From Cyclobacteriaceae bacterium (lineage in GTDB: Bacteria > Bacteroidota > Bacteroidia > Cytophagales > Cyclobacteriaceae), in contig JAIBBB010000008.1 of the NCBI GenBank assembly GCA_019694905.1, forward strand, positions 1 to 37,991: DNA of 37,991 bases, read 5' to 3'. Both the position numbers and the translations under genes were made by a program. The notes beneath the pieces were generated by a model. The model was not told the DNA's origin, did no database searches, and worked only from the letters and a program-made list of their open reading frames with translations. How positions within the stretch are numbered: the first letter of the stretch is position 1; every line of letters begins with the position of its first letter. Below, piece after piece: positions 1 to 8,900 of the stretch.

Positions 1-632
1 ATCTTGAACCGGTCTACCTGCATCTTGGCAGTAATTTCCTGCACAATTCCGTCCACTCTCGCCTTCGTGTAGCCCGCTTTTCTTATTTGAACAAAAAGCT
101 CACGGTAATGTCCTTTGCGTCTCTTCACCATCGGGGCCAGAAGGGTGACTTTTTTTCCTTTGAATTTCCTGACAATGGCATCGAGAATCTGGTCTTCACT
201 CTGGCGTTCCATCCGGTGCCCGGACAAGTAGGAATAGGCCTCCCCCGCCCTCGCAAAGAGCAACCGCATGAAATCATAGATTTCTGTGACTGTCCCGACA
301 GTAGACCGCGGATTGCGGGAAGTAGTCTTTTGTTCAATGGAGATTACAGGGCTTAATCCGTTAATCTTGTCAACGTCTGGCCGTTCGAGATTCCCGATGA
401 AACTCCTCGCATAAGCCGAAAAACTCTCCATATACCGACGCTGTCCTTCGGCATACATCGTATCGAAGGCGAGTGATGACTTGCCGCTGCCACTAATCCC
501 AGTTATGACTACAAGCCGGTTCCGTGGAAACGAAATGGAAATATTCTTGAGATTGTGCTCGCGGGCACCAATGATCTCAATTTCCTCTGTCAATCTTGCC
601 GTTGTTTGCTTTTGTGCTGTGCTCTTCGCCAT
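1..632 (-). CDS. uvrA: UvrA paralog, N-terminal part (cut by left edge)
   Basis: This is the first 210 or so residues of an excinuclease ABC subunit A, read from an ATG at 632 and running off the left edge. UvrA is the ATP-dependent damage-recognition subunit of nucleotide excision repair. The Walker A motif GISGSGKSS lies at residues 45-53. It is followed by family-typical stretches such as [15 protein letters not shown], the motif ISIEQK, and [15 protein letters not shown]. The zinc modules, signature motifs and second ATPase half lie outside the window. A second, full-length UvrA is encoded at 12546-15389, so this is one of two paralogs. Here Gly-Asn-Leu-Glu-Arg replaces the more usual Gly-x-Met-Glu-Lys before PDVD. 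I cannot tell which copy is the main repair enzyme. Family assignment is firm; paralog role is unknown. Confidence 0.95.
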   Translation of the reverse strand, partial: MAKSTAQKQTTARLTEEIEIIGAREHNLKNISISFPRNRLVVITGISGSGKSSLAFDTMYAEGQRRYMESFSAYARSFIGNLERPDVDKINGLSPVISIEQKTTSRNPRSTVGTVTEIYDFMRLLFARAGEAYSYLSGHRMERQSEDQILDAIVRKFKGKKVTLLAPMVKRRKGHYRELFVQIRKAGYTKARVDGIVQEITAKMQVDRFK

Positions 633-639
633 GCAACCC

Positions 640-647
640 CAAACTTA
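640..647 (-). promoter_or_regulatory. Possible -7 box for the left-edge uvrA
   Basis: On the minus strand the bases read TAAGTTTG, an exact match to the Bacteroidota -7 consensus TAnnTTTG. It ends 7 nt before the ATG at 632, so the transcript would have almost no leader. I see no clear TTG at the -33 position, so the match could be chance. Confidence 0.35.
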
Positions 648-732
648 GTCATCACACCCTCCCTATAAAATTCCGGACTCAAAATAGGTCAAAATCAGGC
701 TAAATCGGGCCATTTCATCATTTATGGCAGGA

Positions 733-765
733 TTTGCGATTTTCAACCTCTTTAAACTATATTTG
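733..765 (+). promoter_or_regulatory. Promoter of rpsU
   Basis: The -7 box TATATTTG at 758-765 matches TAnnTTTG exactly. A TTTG at 733-736 sits 21 nt upstream of it, about where the Bacteroidota -33 element is expected. The predicted start of transcription is about 15-18 nt upstream of the rpsU ATG at 789. Confidence 0.65.
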
Positions 766-788
766 CATCCCTTTAACAGAAATTGCAC

Positions 789-983
789 ATGCTGATTGTA
801 AACCTGAAGGAAAACGAATCCATCGACAAGGCACTGAAGCGCTTCAAGAAGAAGTTTGAGAAAACCGGTGTTCTGAAAGAACTCCGCTCCCGTACTTCAT
901 ATGAAAAGCCGTCTGTCCGTCGCAGGGGCCAGGTTCTCCGCGCCATCTATCGCCAGAAGCAGTTTGCTTCTGAGAATTACTGA
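789..983 (+). CDS. rpsU: 30S ribosomal protein bS21
   Basis: This encodes a 64-residue bS21 protein of the small ribosomal subunit, the usual Bacteroidota length. It begins [20 protein letters not shown] and continues with the basic helix [15 protein letters not shown] and an Arg-rich middle (PSVRRRGQ). The ATG at 789 is preferred over an in-frame TTG two codons upstream because MLIVN is the conserved family start. A promoter (733-765) lies upstream and a hairpin terminator (1012-1049) follows. The next genes are a Xer-type recombinase and hpf, a linkage common in this phylum. In Bacteroidota bS21 is connected with mRNA selection at the 30S platform, consistent with the general lack of Shine-Dalgarno sites here. 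Confidence 0.96.
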   Translation: MLIVNLKENESIDKALKRFKKKFEKTGVLKELRSRTSYEKPSVRRRGQVLRAIYRQKQFASENY

Positions 984-1011
984 GCGTTTAAGACCATCAT
1001 CACCTTACGTT

Positions 1012-1049
1012 ATCCCTTCCGGAGGTTTCTTCGGCAGGGATTTTTATTT
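1012..1049 (+). terminator. Intrinsic terminator or attenuator after rpsU
   Basis: A hairpin pairs 1012-1023 with 1030-1041 (11 of 12 positions pair, one T/C mismatch, one G-T pair), with a 6-base loop GGTTTC. It runs directly into TTTTTATTT. It lies between rpsU and the recombinase gene, so it would end or reduce transcription into the downstream genes. Confidence 0.75.
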
Positions 1050-1087
1050 AATTTGCTTAGGTGCAAAAGGGGAGAAATACCCACAGT

Positions 1088-1969
1088 GTGGTTGAATCAT
1101 TTTTGGCAGCTCTGCAACATGAAACCAGGTCGAGCAGGCACACTGTCCATTCTTACCACACAGATCTAGACCAGTTTTCCGTTTTTCTGCAGTCTCAATT
1201 CAACATTGACGACCCCGCACAGTCCGACCACGGGATGATCAGGTCCTGGATTGTCTCTTTGGTAGAGTTAGGCCTGGATGCGGTTTCTGTCAATCGAAAA
1301 ATAGCCTGCCTGCGCAGCTTCTTCAAGTTCCTTCAAAAGCGTGAGCTGGTACTCAGAGATCCTATGAGTCGAATTAAGATCCTGAAGACGAAGAAGAAAT
1401 TACCCTCCTTTGTGAAGGAACCTGAAATGAAGGGCCTGCTTGATGCCAGCCTCTTTGACAACTCCCACAGTGGCCTTCGAAGCCAATTGGTCATGGAACT
1501 TCTTTACGGCACGGGTATTCGTCTGTCAGAACTCACCAGTCTGAAAGAGGCACATGTCAACTTCAAAGACTTAACTATCAAGGTGTTAGGAAAGAGAAAC
1601 AAAGAAAGGGTCATCCCGTTCAGCCGTTCACTCGTTCCTATACTGAAGGCCTACCTGACAGCCAGGAACCGAGAGATTGTTATGAAAGATCACGAATGCC
1701 TGATTGTAACTGACAAAGGAATGCCGCTCTATCCCGTACTTGTCAACCGGATCGTGAAAAGTCATCTGGCCACATTTACCACCGCCGACAAGAAGAGTCC
1801 TCATGTACTCAGACACACCTATGCCACTCACCTGCTCGATCACGGCGCCGAAATAAATGCAGTGAAGGAGTTACTGGGTCACAGCAGTTTGGCGGCGACT
1901 CAGGTGTATACTCACAATTCGATGGAAAAACTCAAAAAAGTCTTTGACCAGGCACACCCAAAAGCCTGA
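1088..1969 (+). CDS. Tyrosine recombinase, XerC/XerD type
   Basis: This is a site-specific tyrosine recombinase of about 293 residues, the family most often used to resolve chromosome dimers at dif. The N-terminal SAM-like domain spans roughly residues 1-85 and the catalytic domain 100-290. Catalytic motifs are visible: the first Arg in GTGIRLSELTSL, the Lys in KVLGKRNKERVIPF, HVLRHTYATHL (His-x-x-Arg), LLGHSSLAATQVYTH (second His and nucleophile Tyr). I prefer the GTG at 1088 because it gives MVESFLAALQHE, the usual XerC/D beginning. A GTG at 1061 would add nine residues; no ATG is available in the right place. It sits between rpsU and hpf, and its stop is 30 nt before hpf. XerC cannot be told from XerD by sequence reading alone, so no symbol is given. 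Confidence 0.9.
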   Translation: MVESFLAALQHETRSSRHTVHSYHTDLDQFSVFLQSQFNIDDPAQSDHGMIRSWIVSLVELGLDAVSVNRKIACLRSFFKFLQKRELVLRDPMSRIKILKTKKKLPSFVKEPEMKGLLDASLFDNSHSGLRSQLVMELLYGTGIRLSELTSLKEAHVNFKDLTIKVLGKRNKERVIPFSRSLVPILKAYLTARNREIVMKDHECLIVTDKGMPLYPVLVNRIVKSHLATFTTADKKSPHVLRHTYATHLLDHGAEINAVKELLGHSSLAATQVYTHNSMEKLKKVFDQAHPKA

Positions 1970-1999
1970 ATTCTGTTTATTCAAATTAATCCCATACTT

Positions 2000-2299
2000 A
2001 TGAAAGTCCAGGTCCATTCCATTCACTTCGATGCAGACCAGAAATTGATTGATTTCATCGAAAAGAAGGTGAACAAGCTCGACACATTTTATGACCGGCT
2101 AATCGACGGCGAAGTATTCCTTCGTTTGAACAATGAGGGCATTGAAAATAAGACTGTTGAAATTCGGGTCAAGGTCCCTGGTGGTGAACTGTTCGCAAAA
2201 GAGCAGGCGAGAACATTTGAAGCGGCAACTGATCAGGCTACCGAAGGGCTGAGGGCTCAACTCCTGAAATACAAGACAAAGCAGCATGAAGGCAGATAG
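2000..2299 (+). CDS. hpf: Ribosome hibernation promoting factor, short form
   Basis: A 99-residue protein of the HPF/YfiA (RaiA) family, which binds the 30S subunit and silences or dimerises ribosomes under stress. The sequence has the expected start MKVQVHSIHFDADQKLIDFI, the helix KKVNKLDTFYDRL, strand VEIRVKVPGGELFAKEQA and the second helix TFEAATDQATEGLRAQL. It stops after a short basic end, so it is a short form without the C-terminal dimerisation domain of long HPF. It follows the recombinase by 30 nt and is probably cotranscribed with it. A strong terminator follows at 2322-2349. Confidence 0.93.
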   Translation: MKVQVHSIHFDADQKLIDFIEKKVNKLDTFYDRLIDGEVFLRLNNEGIENKTVEIRVKVPGGELFAKEQARTFEAATDQATEGLRAQLLKYKTKQHEGR

Positions 2300-2321
2300 A
2301 TCAATCTGCGTTGATAAAGCG

Positions 2322-2349
2322 AAGGGCCCTCAATGTGAGGGCCCTTTTT
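2322..2349 (+). terminator. Intrinsic terminator after hpf, shared with metK
   Basis: A perfect 10-bp stem pairs 2322-2331 (AAGGGCCCTC) with 2337-2346, loop AATGT, followed by further T residues to 2349. It lies between the converging 3' ends of hpf and metK. On the minus strand the stem is the same but the trailing T run is short, so it should work best for hpf and may help end metK. Confidence 0.85.
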
Positions 2350-2350
2350 G

Positions 2351-3607
2351 CTATTTGATCCTGAACGCCGCTTTCACAGCATTTACATAATCCAATTTCT
2401 CCCAGGGGAATAGTTCGACTTTGATCCTCTTTTCATTTCTCTTGCCCTTGTTGAATACCTTCTCAACCGCTTTGGGTTCTCTGCCCATGTGACCATAGGC
2501 CGCTGTTTCGGAGTAGATAGGGGTCCGCAGCTTGAATCGCTGTTCAATAAAGTAAGGCCGCATGTCAAAAATCCTGGCAACTTTTTCGGCAATCTCTCCA
2601 TCGTGCTGCTTCACTTTCGCCGTGCCGAAAGTGTTGACATAGAGACCAACCGGCTTCGCCACGCCGATGGCATAGGCTACCTGGACAAGAACCTCGTCAC
2701 AAACACCCGCGGCCACCAGATTTTTGGCAATGTGGCGGGTTGCATAAGCGGCCGACCGGTCAACTTTTGAGGGATCCTTTCCAGAAAACGCTCCTCCACC
2801 GTGTGCACCTTTGCCCCCATAGGTATCCACAATGATCTTCCTGCCGGTCAATCCTGTATCCCCGTGGGGTCCTCCGATCACAAATTTCCCCGTGGGATTC
2901 ACATGGTACTTGATTGAATCCACAAAGAGATGCTGAACCCGCTTCGGCAATTTCTTGCGAATCCTTGGGATCAGGATATTCACCACGTCTTCGCGTATCG
3001 TCTTCAACATCACACCATCAGATGCAAAGTCATCATGCTGGGTTGATATAACAATCGTATCTATGTGTGTGGGTTTGTGATCATCACTATAGGCAATGGT
3101 TACCTGACTCTTTGCGTCTGGTCGGAGATATTTCATGACCTTCCCTTCACGGCGGATGGCTGACAACTCCCGGAGAAGGAGATGGGCTAATTCCAGCGGC
3201 AACGGCATCAGGTTATCTGTCTCATTGGTAGCATAACCAAACATCATTCCCTGGTCTCCAGCCCCCTGATCCTCTTTCTTCTTGCGCTCGACCCCTTGAT
3301 TGATATCTGCAGACTGCTCATGAATCGCAGAAAAGATCCCGCATGAGTTTGCCTCAAACATGTATTCGCTTCGTGTATATCCGATCTTGCGAATCACTTC
3401 CCGTGCGATTTCCTGCACATCCAGATACGCCTCTGACTTGACTTCCCCGGCGAGCACAACCTGCCCAGTAGTAACGAGTGTCTCACATGCCACCTTTGAG
3501 TTTGGGTCATAGGCCAGAAAAGCGTCAATTAAAGCATCTGAAATCTGATCAGCGACCTTATCGGGGTGTCCTTCGGAAACTGATTCGGAAGTAAATAGGT
3601 AGGGCAT
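2351..3607 (-). CDS. metK: S-adenosylmethionine synthetase
   Basis: This 418-residue protein makes S-adenosylmethionine from methionine and ATP. Family motifs are intact: [18 protein letters not shown] near the start, the methionine-site segment [28 protein letters not shown], and the phosphate-binding [20 protein letters not shown]. The start at 3607 begins [17 protein letters not shown], as expected. A -7 box lies 19 nt upstream. The neighbouring gene upstream encodes an S-adenosylmethionine-dependent methyltransferase, which uses the product of MetK, but the exact box at 3627-3634 suggests metK has its own promoter. Confidence 0.98.
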   Translation of the reverse strand: MPYLFTSESVSEGHPDKVADQISDALIDAFLAYDPNSKVACETLVTTGQVVLAGEVKSEAYLDVQEIAREVIRKIGYTRSEYMFEANSCGIFSAIHEQSADINQGVERKKKEDQGAGDQGMMFGYATNETDNLMPLPLELAHLLLRELSAIRREGKVMKYLRPDAKSQVTIAYSDDHKPTHIDTIVISTQHDDFASDGVMLKTIREDVVNILIPRIRKKLPKRVQHLFVDSIKYHVNPTGKFVIGGPHGDTGLTGRKIIVDTYGGKGAHGGGAFSGKDPSKVDRSAAYATRHIAKNLVAAGVCDEVLVQVAYAIGVAKPVGLYVNTFGTAKVKQHDGEIAEKVARIFDMRPYFIEQRFKLRTPIYSETAAYGHMGREPKAVEKVFNKGKRNEKRIKVELFPWEKLDYVNAVKAAFRIK

Positions 3608-3626
3608 TTCTATTGATTTTAAGTCG

Positions 3627-3634
3627 CAAAGATA
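3627..3634 (-). promoter_or_regulatory. -7 box of metK
   Basis: The minus strand reads TATCTTTG, an exact TAnnTTTG match, in the 38-nt gap between the RsmI-like gene and metK. It ends 19 nt before the metK ATG. No clear -33 TTG is visible at the usual distance. Confidence 0.55.
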
Positions 3635-3645
3635 GGCAATGATTA

Positions 3646-4347
3646 TTACGCTTGAAAAAGGAATACAGCCGGGAGCTTGGGGAGTTCCTGTTGTCCCCAG
3701 TCACCAACTTTCCTGCAGATGATCCTCTCCTCTGGTCCTGTAATATCAATAGCCAGGCAGAGTTTGGTTCCAGGGTGAAGGCTCTTGCACAGAGCTTTCA
3801 ATAGCGAATTCGTTCGATAGGGTGTCTCAATGAAAATCTTCGTTTGCTGATGAAGCCGGGATTCCTGTTCATATTTTGATATCGATCGGGCCAATTGCGC
3901 CTGGTCAACGGGTAAGTATCCGTGAAATGAAAAGTTCTGTCCGTTCAATCCCGAAGCCATCAAGGCAAGCAGCAAAGACGAAGGCCCAACCAGTGGAACA
4001 ACTTGGAATCCATGCTCATGCGCATATTGAACGGCCCGTGCACCGGGATCTGCGACACCGGGGCACCCAGCTTCAGAAAGAATGCCAAGATCGAAACCCT
4101 CGTGTAACGGATTCATCAAGTTCCTCAAGTCCGAAACAGGGGTGTCCTTGTCGAGGACCCCTATTGCCAAATGCTCTATTGATGGATACACCTTAAGGCT
4201 GCTTAGAAAGCGTCTTGTGGTTCGAAGATTCTCAGCGAGGAAAAACCGGATGGGTGCAATTCGCTCAATCACGCCGGCTGGGATAGTCATGCCGTGTGGT
4301 GACTCTGCGATCGGGCATGGAATCAAGAACAGCTTACCCTTCTTCAA
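3646..4347 (-). CDS. RsmI-like SAM-dependent methyltransferase
   Basis: A 233-residue member of the tetrapyrrole methylase superfamily (RsmI/COG0313 type). RsmI itself methylates the ribose of C1402 in 16S rRNA. Visible hallmarks are the first strand [11 protein letters not shown], the motif [16 protein letters not shown] (equivalent to SDAGTPxxSDPG of RsmI), and [17 protein letters not shown] followed by FSFHGYLP. The family version here is shorter than canonical RsmI and its motif residues differ, so it may be a paralog with another target. The start must be the TTG at 4347: an in-frame stop lies a few codons upstream and the first ATG would remove the conserved N-terminal strand. It precedes metK by 38 nt on the same strand. 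Confidence 0.85.
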   Translation of the reverse strand: MKKGKLFLIPCPIAESPHGMTIPAGVIERIAPIRFFLAENLRTTRRFLSSLKVYPSIEHLAIGVLDKDTPVSDLRNLMNPLHEGFDLGILSEAGCPGVADPGARAVQYAHEHGFQVVPLVGPSSLLLALMASGLNGQNFSFHGYLPVDQAQLARSISKYEQESRLHQQTKIFIETPYRTNSLLKALCKSLHPGTKLCLAIDITGPEERIICRKVGDWGQQELPKLPAVFLFQA

Positions 4348-4399
4348 ATCGGTTGTGATAGTTGGCTAAAGATAAAGGATAAAGCCAGCTATTGCCCCC

Positions 4400-5863
4400 T
4401 CACAAATGAAGCATTCCCACTGATTTTCTTTCCAGCACGGAAAACTCATTGAGGTATTCGTCAACTGCTCTTGCTGCTTCACGGCCTTCCGATATGGCCC
4501 ACACCACAAGCGATTGACCACGTCGCATGTCTCCTGCGGCAAAGATTCCTGGTATTGACGTCTGGAAGTTCTTACACTTCACATTGCCACGCTCATCATA
4601 CTCTACCTGCAGCTGGTCCAACAGACCCTGGTGTTGAGGGTGGAGGAAGCCGAGTGCGAGGAGCGCAAGCTCGCAAGGTACTTCGCGCTCTGTACCGGGA
4701 ATTTCTACAAAACTGGCGGGCTTACCGCCTTCGCCGGGTTTCCATTCAATTTCTACCAGCCTGATAGCCTTCAGACTTTTGTTTGAGTCCCCCAAAAACT
4801 CCTTGGTGACTACTGACCACTGTCGCTCGCATCCCTCTTCATGACTGGTGGATGTCCGAAGTATCATGGGCCAGTTAGGCCAGGGCATCTGAGCCGTGCG
4901 CTCTTTGGGTGGCTTGGAGAGAATTTCAATCTGTGTCACTGTTGCCGCGCCTTGCCGGTTGGAAGTTCCGACGCAATCTGAACCCGTATCTCCCCCGCCA
5001 ATGACAAGAACATTCTTGCCGGTGGCCATGATGGGTTCTTCCTCCACAGGCTTGTAGTTGACACGCTTGTTTTGCTGGGTCAGGAAATCCATAGCGAAAT
5101 GGACCCCCTTGAGATTTCTGCCAGGAATGGAGAGGTCTCTCGGAACTGTGGATCCTCCGCAAAGGACGATCGCGTCGAACTCCTCTCTCAAATGCTGGAT
5201 GGTAACGGTAACGCCCACGTTTGAATTGGTGAGAAATTTGATCCCCTCTTCCTCCATGAGATTCAGCCTTCGATCCAATATTGCCTTGTCAAGCTTGAAA
5301 TCCGGAATACCATAGCGGAGCAAACCTCCAATTTCATCAGCGCGTTCGAAGACAGTAACAGCATGGCCAGCTGCGTTGAGTTGAGCGGCTGCCGCCAAGC
5401 CAGCTGGGCCTGACCCAACGACTGCAACCTTTCTTCCTGTTCTGAACGAGGGGATCCGGGGCCTGGCATAGCCGAGTTCAAAAGCCTTTTCAATAATTGA
5501 CTTCTCAATGTACTCAATAGCCACCGCCGGTTTATTTATGCCGAGTACGCACGAAGCCTCGCAAGGTGCCGGGCAAATCCTACCGGTAAATTCAGGAAAA
5601 TTGTTGGTTGAAATGAGGATCTCGTAAGCCAGTTTCCAATTCTGATGGTAAACTGCATCATTGAATTCAGGAATGATATTACCGAGGGGGCATCCTGAAT
5701 GGCAGAAAGGAATACCGCAATCCATGCAGCGTGCACTTTGTTTGGCTGTGATTCCATCGTCAGGCTTTGTCTCGATCTCCTTGTAGTCTTTTACCCTTTC
5801 ACGAGGGTTTCTCTTTTGCGGCAACTCCCTGGAAAATTCCAGAAATCCTGTTGGTTTGGCCAT
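4400..5863 (-). CDS. gltD: Glutamate synthase small subunit
   Basis: This 487-residue flavoprotein passes electrons from NADPH to the large subunit GltB, which makes glutamate from glutamine and 2-oxoglutarate. The N-terminal region carries two cysteine clusters for [4Fe-4S] centres: CMDCGIPFCHSGCPLGN near residue 46 and CPAPCEASC near residue 97. The FAD-binding motif GSGPAGLAAA follows near residue 150 and the NADPH-binding motif GGGDTGSDCVGT near residue 290. The C-terminal FAD contact GIFAAGDMRRGQSLVVWAI is present. The length fits GltD. It starts 37 nt after the gltB stop and is very likely in the same operon. Confidence 0.97.
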   Translation of the reverse strand: MAKPTGFLEFSRELPQKRNPRERVKDYKEIETKPDDGITAKQSARCMDCGIPFCHSGCPLGNIIPEFNDAVYHQNWKLAYEILISTNNFPEFTGRICPAPCEASCVLGINKPAVAIEYIEKSIIEKAFELGYARPRIPSFRTGRKVAVVGSGPAGLAAAAQLNAAGHAVTVFERADEIGGLLRYGIPDFKLDKAILDRRLNLMEEEGIKFLTNSNVGVTVTIQHLREEFDAIVLCGGSTVPRDLSIPGRNLKGVHFAMDFLTQQNKRVNYKPVEEEPIMATGKNVLVIGGGDTGSDCVGTSNRQGAATVTQIEILSKPPKERTAQMPWPNWPMILRTSTSHEEGCERQWSVVTKEFLGDSNKSLKAIRLVEIEWKPGEGGKPASFVEIPGTEREVPCELALLALGFLHPQHQGLLDQLQVEYDERGNVKCKNFQTSIPGIFAAGDMRRGQSLVVWAISEGREAARAVDEYLNEFSVLERKSVGMLHL

Positions 5864-5900
5864 GATTCTACCTTTTTTAATTCTTTCGCTTTCAATTATC

Positions 5901-8900
5901 CTATGCGGCGCTCACCTTCGCGGCTGCCTTGCGCTTTTGCAGAACAGCCTTGTAATCCATCGGCATCACCTTGACAAATTCAAGGAAAGACCGACTCCAG
6001 TTTTTCAGGATTCTTTCAGCCTGGTCACTTCCCGTCAGCTCATGGTGCTGTGAAATCATTGACTTGATCCGTTGCTCATCCTCTTCGTCCAGCGTATCCA
6101 GCAGAACCATTTCCATGTTTACGTTGGGAACAAAAGTCTTGTGTTCATCAAAGACATAAGCTACTCCTCCGCTCATTCCTGCGGCAAAGTTTCGACCGGT
6201 TTCTCCGAGAATTACCACCGTACCTCCCGTCATGTATTCGCAACCGTGGTCACCCACGCCTTCAACCACCACGCTGACGCCAGAGTTGCGAACAGCGAAA
6301 CGCTCACCGGCCATTCCACGGATAAACGCTTCTCCGGAAGTGGCGCCGTAGAAGGCGACATTTCCCGCAATGATGTTCTTAGACGGATCATATTGTACTT
6401 GTCTGGCAGGGTACAGTACTATTCTGCCACCAGACAATCCCTTGCCAAAATAGTCGTTTGCATCTCCCTGCAATTCAAAGCTCACACCAGCTGCCAGGAA
6501 GGCACCGAAACTCTGTCCTGCAGTTCCGTCAAACTTGAAATGAATGGCATTCGATTGCAGACCCTTAGGATGCTTCTTTGAAATTTCATTGGACAACATC
6601 GCCCCTACGGCCCGGTCCTGATTGCTGATGTGAAACTCGGCCGACGCAGATTCGCCTTCGTCAATCGCTTTTCTGGCAGCACGAATCAGTGTGCGATCCA
6701 ATACCGAAGCAATCCCGTGATCCTGCTCTTCCTGTTTGTACAAAGCGGTTTCCAGGCTCATGGGTTCCTTGAACAACACAGGCGCCAGATCAATCTGCTC
6801 GTATTTCCAATGGAGATCACTCCCACTGGCCTCCAGTCGCTCAGACTGTCCAACCATTTCAGCGACCGTTCTGTAGCCCAGCTCTGCCATGATTTCTCTC
6901 AACTCAGTGGCCAGAAACGTGAACAGGTTCACAACGTGTTCCGGTTTTCCTGTGAACAATGTCCTGAGCTCCTTGTTCTGTGTAGCCACCCCGACAGGGC
7001 ATGTGTTCAAATGGCACTTCCTCATCATGATACACCCGACCGTCACAAGAGCTGCTGTGGCAACACCCCACTCTTCTGCACCCAGTAATGCAGCGATGGC
7101 AAGGTCTCTGCCGGTTCTGATCTGTCCATCTGCCTGTAGGACCACCCTTCCCCTGAGTTTGTTTCTCACCAAGGTTTGATGGGCCTCTGCCAATCCCAGT
7201 TCCCACGGCAGTCCAGCGTGCCGTATCGAACTGAGAGGCGATGCGCCTGTTCCTCCGTCGTGTCCTGAAATCAGGATTACATCCGCATGCGCCTTCGCAA
7301 CACCCGATGCGATCGTACCCACTCCCGCTTCTGAAACAAGCTTGACGCTGATTCTTGCGTCTCTGTTGGCATTCTTCAGGTCAAAAATCAGCTGCGCCAG
7401 ATCCTCAATTGAATAAATATCATGGTGAGGTGGCGGAGAAATCAGACCCACGCCAGGTGTAGAATGCCTGACACGTCCAATCCAATCGTCAACCTTGTGT
7501 CCAGGTAGCTGACCTCCTTCTCCGGGCTTGGCACCCTGAGCCATCTTGATTTGCAGTTCTCTGGCATTCGACAAATAGTAGCTGGTCACCCCGAACCGGC
7601 CTGAAGCAACTTGTTTGATGGCGGAGTTCTCCCAGTCTCCATTCTCCTTCCGAACGAAACGAACTTCATCCTCACCACCTTCACCGCTGTTGCTCTTCCC
7701 GCCTATTCTGTTCATGGCTACCGCCAGTGTACTGTGGGCCTCATAAGAGATGGACCCGAACGACATCGCTCCGGTCGCGAATCTCTTGAAAATGCTCTCC
7801 ACGGATTCAACTTCAGTCAGCGGCACGGCTTTCCCCTTTTTGAATTTCAGAAGGCTCCTGAGCGTGATGGACCTTTCCGCTTGCTCGTTGATCAACTGTG
7901 AGTATTTCTTGAAGAGCTCATAGCTATTCGTTTTGGTAGACTGCTGAAGCAAATGAATCGTTTGCGGATTAAACAAGTGCGCTTCACCTCGTTGCTTCCA
8001 TTGGTAAACTCCACCCACCTCCAGTTTGGAAATGGTGTTGGGCGCCTTCGCAAATGCCAGTTGATGCTTGGCCAGAGCTTCCTTTGCAATGCCATCGAGA
8101 TCCAGGCCGCCGATTCTGGATACTGTTCCGGTAAAGTAGGCATCCACCACTTCTTTGCTTAGACCAAGTGCTTCGAAAATCTGGGCACCATGGTACGACT
8201 GAAGTGTGCTCACACCCATTTTGGACATTATCTTCAGCAGTTCGCCACAGACGGCCTTCTTATAGTTGTAAATCGCTTTCTCCTCAGTGATGTCTTCCTT
8301 GATCATGCCTCTTTTAACCATGTCGTGAATGGTCTGAAACACGAGGTAGGGGTTTACACCTGAAGCGCCATAGCCTAGAAGTGTGGCAAAATGGTGAGTC
8401 TCCCAAACATCACCCGCCTCGACCAGCAACCCGACTTTGCCCCGCAGGCCCTTTCGGATGAGATCCTGATGGACCGCTCCCAATGCCAGGAGCGAGGGAA
8501 TCTGGGCGTGTCCGCTGTCGAAACTTCTATCAGACAAAATGATAATCGTAAATCCGTCTTCTATCGCATCAGTGACATATTGACAAACCCGGTTAAGGCC
8601 CTTCTCAAGCGAACCTGGTTCACCGTCAGCTTTGAAATAAGTGTAGATGGTTTTTGTCTGCAGATGGCGGTGGTCAATGTATCGGATCTTGTCGAGTTCT
8701 GTATTGGACAAAATGGGGACCGGCAGTTCAAGCATGATACAGTGGGCCGGTGATTCCTCTAACAGATTGAGCGACCCCCCAACATGAGAGGCAAGCGACA
8801 TCACAAGTCTTTCGCGTATAGGATCAATCGGTGGATTCGTCACCTGGGCAAACAACTGCTTGAAATAGCTTGAAAGGTGCTGTGCCTGTCGCGATAGAAT

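Noticed and set aside
1088..1969. An integron or mobile-element integrase
   Set aside because: The recombinase sits between rpsU and hpf in a lineage-typical cluster with no attachment repeats, tRNA target or cargo, so a Xer housekeeping role is more likely.
4082..4369. Plus-strand ORFs opposite the RsmI-like gene
   Set aside because: They mirror the reading frame of the real gene and show no coding features of their own.
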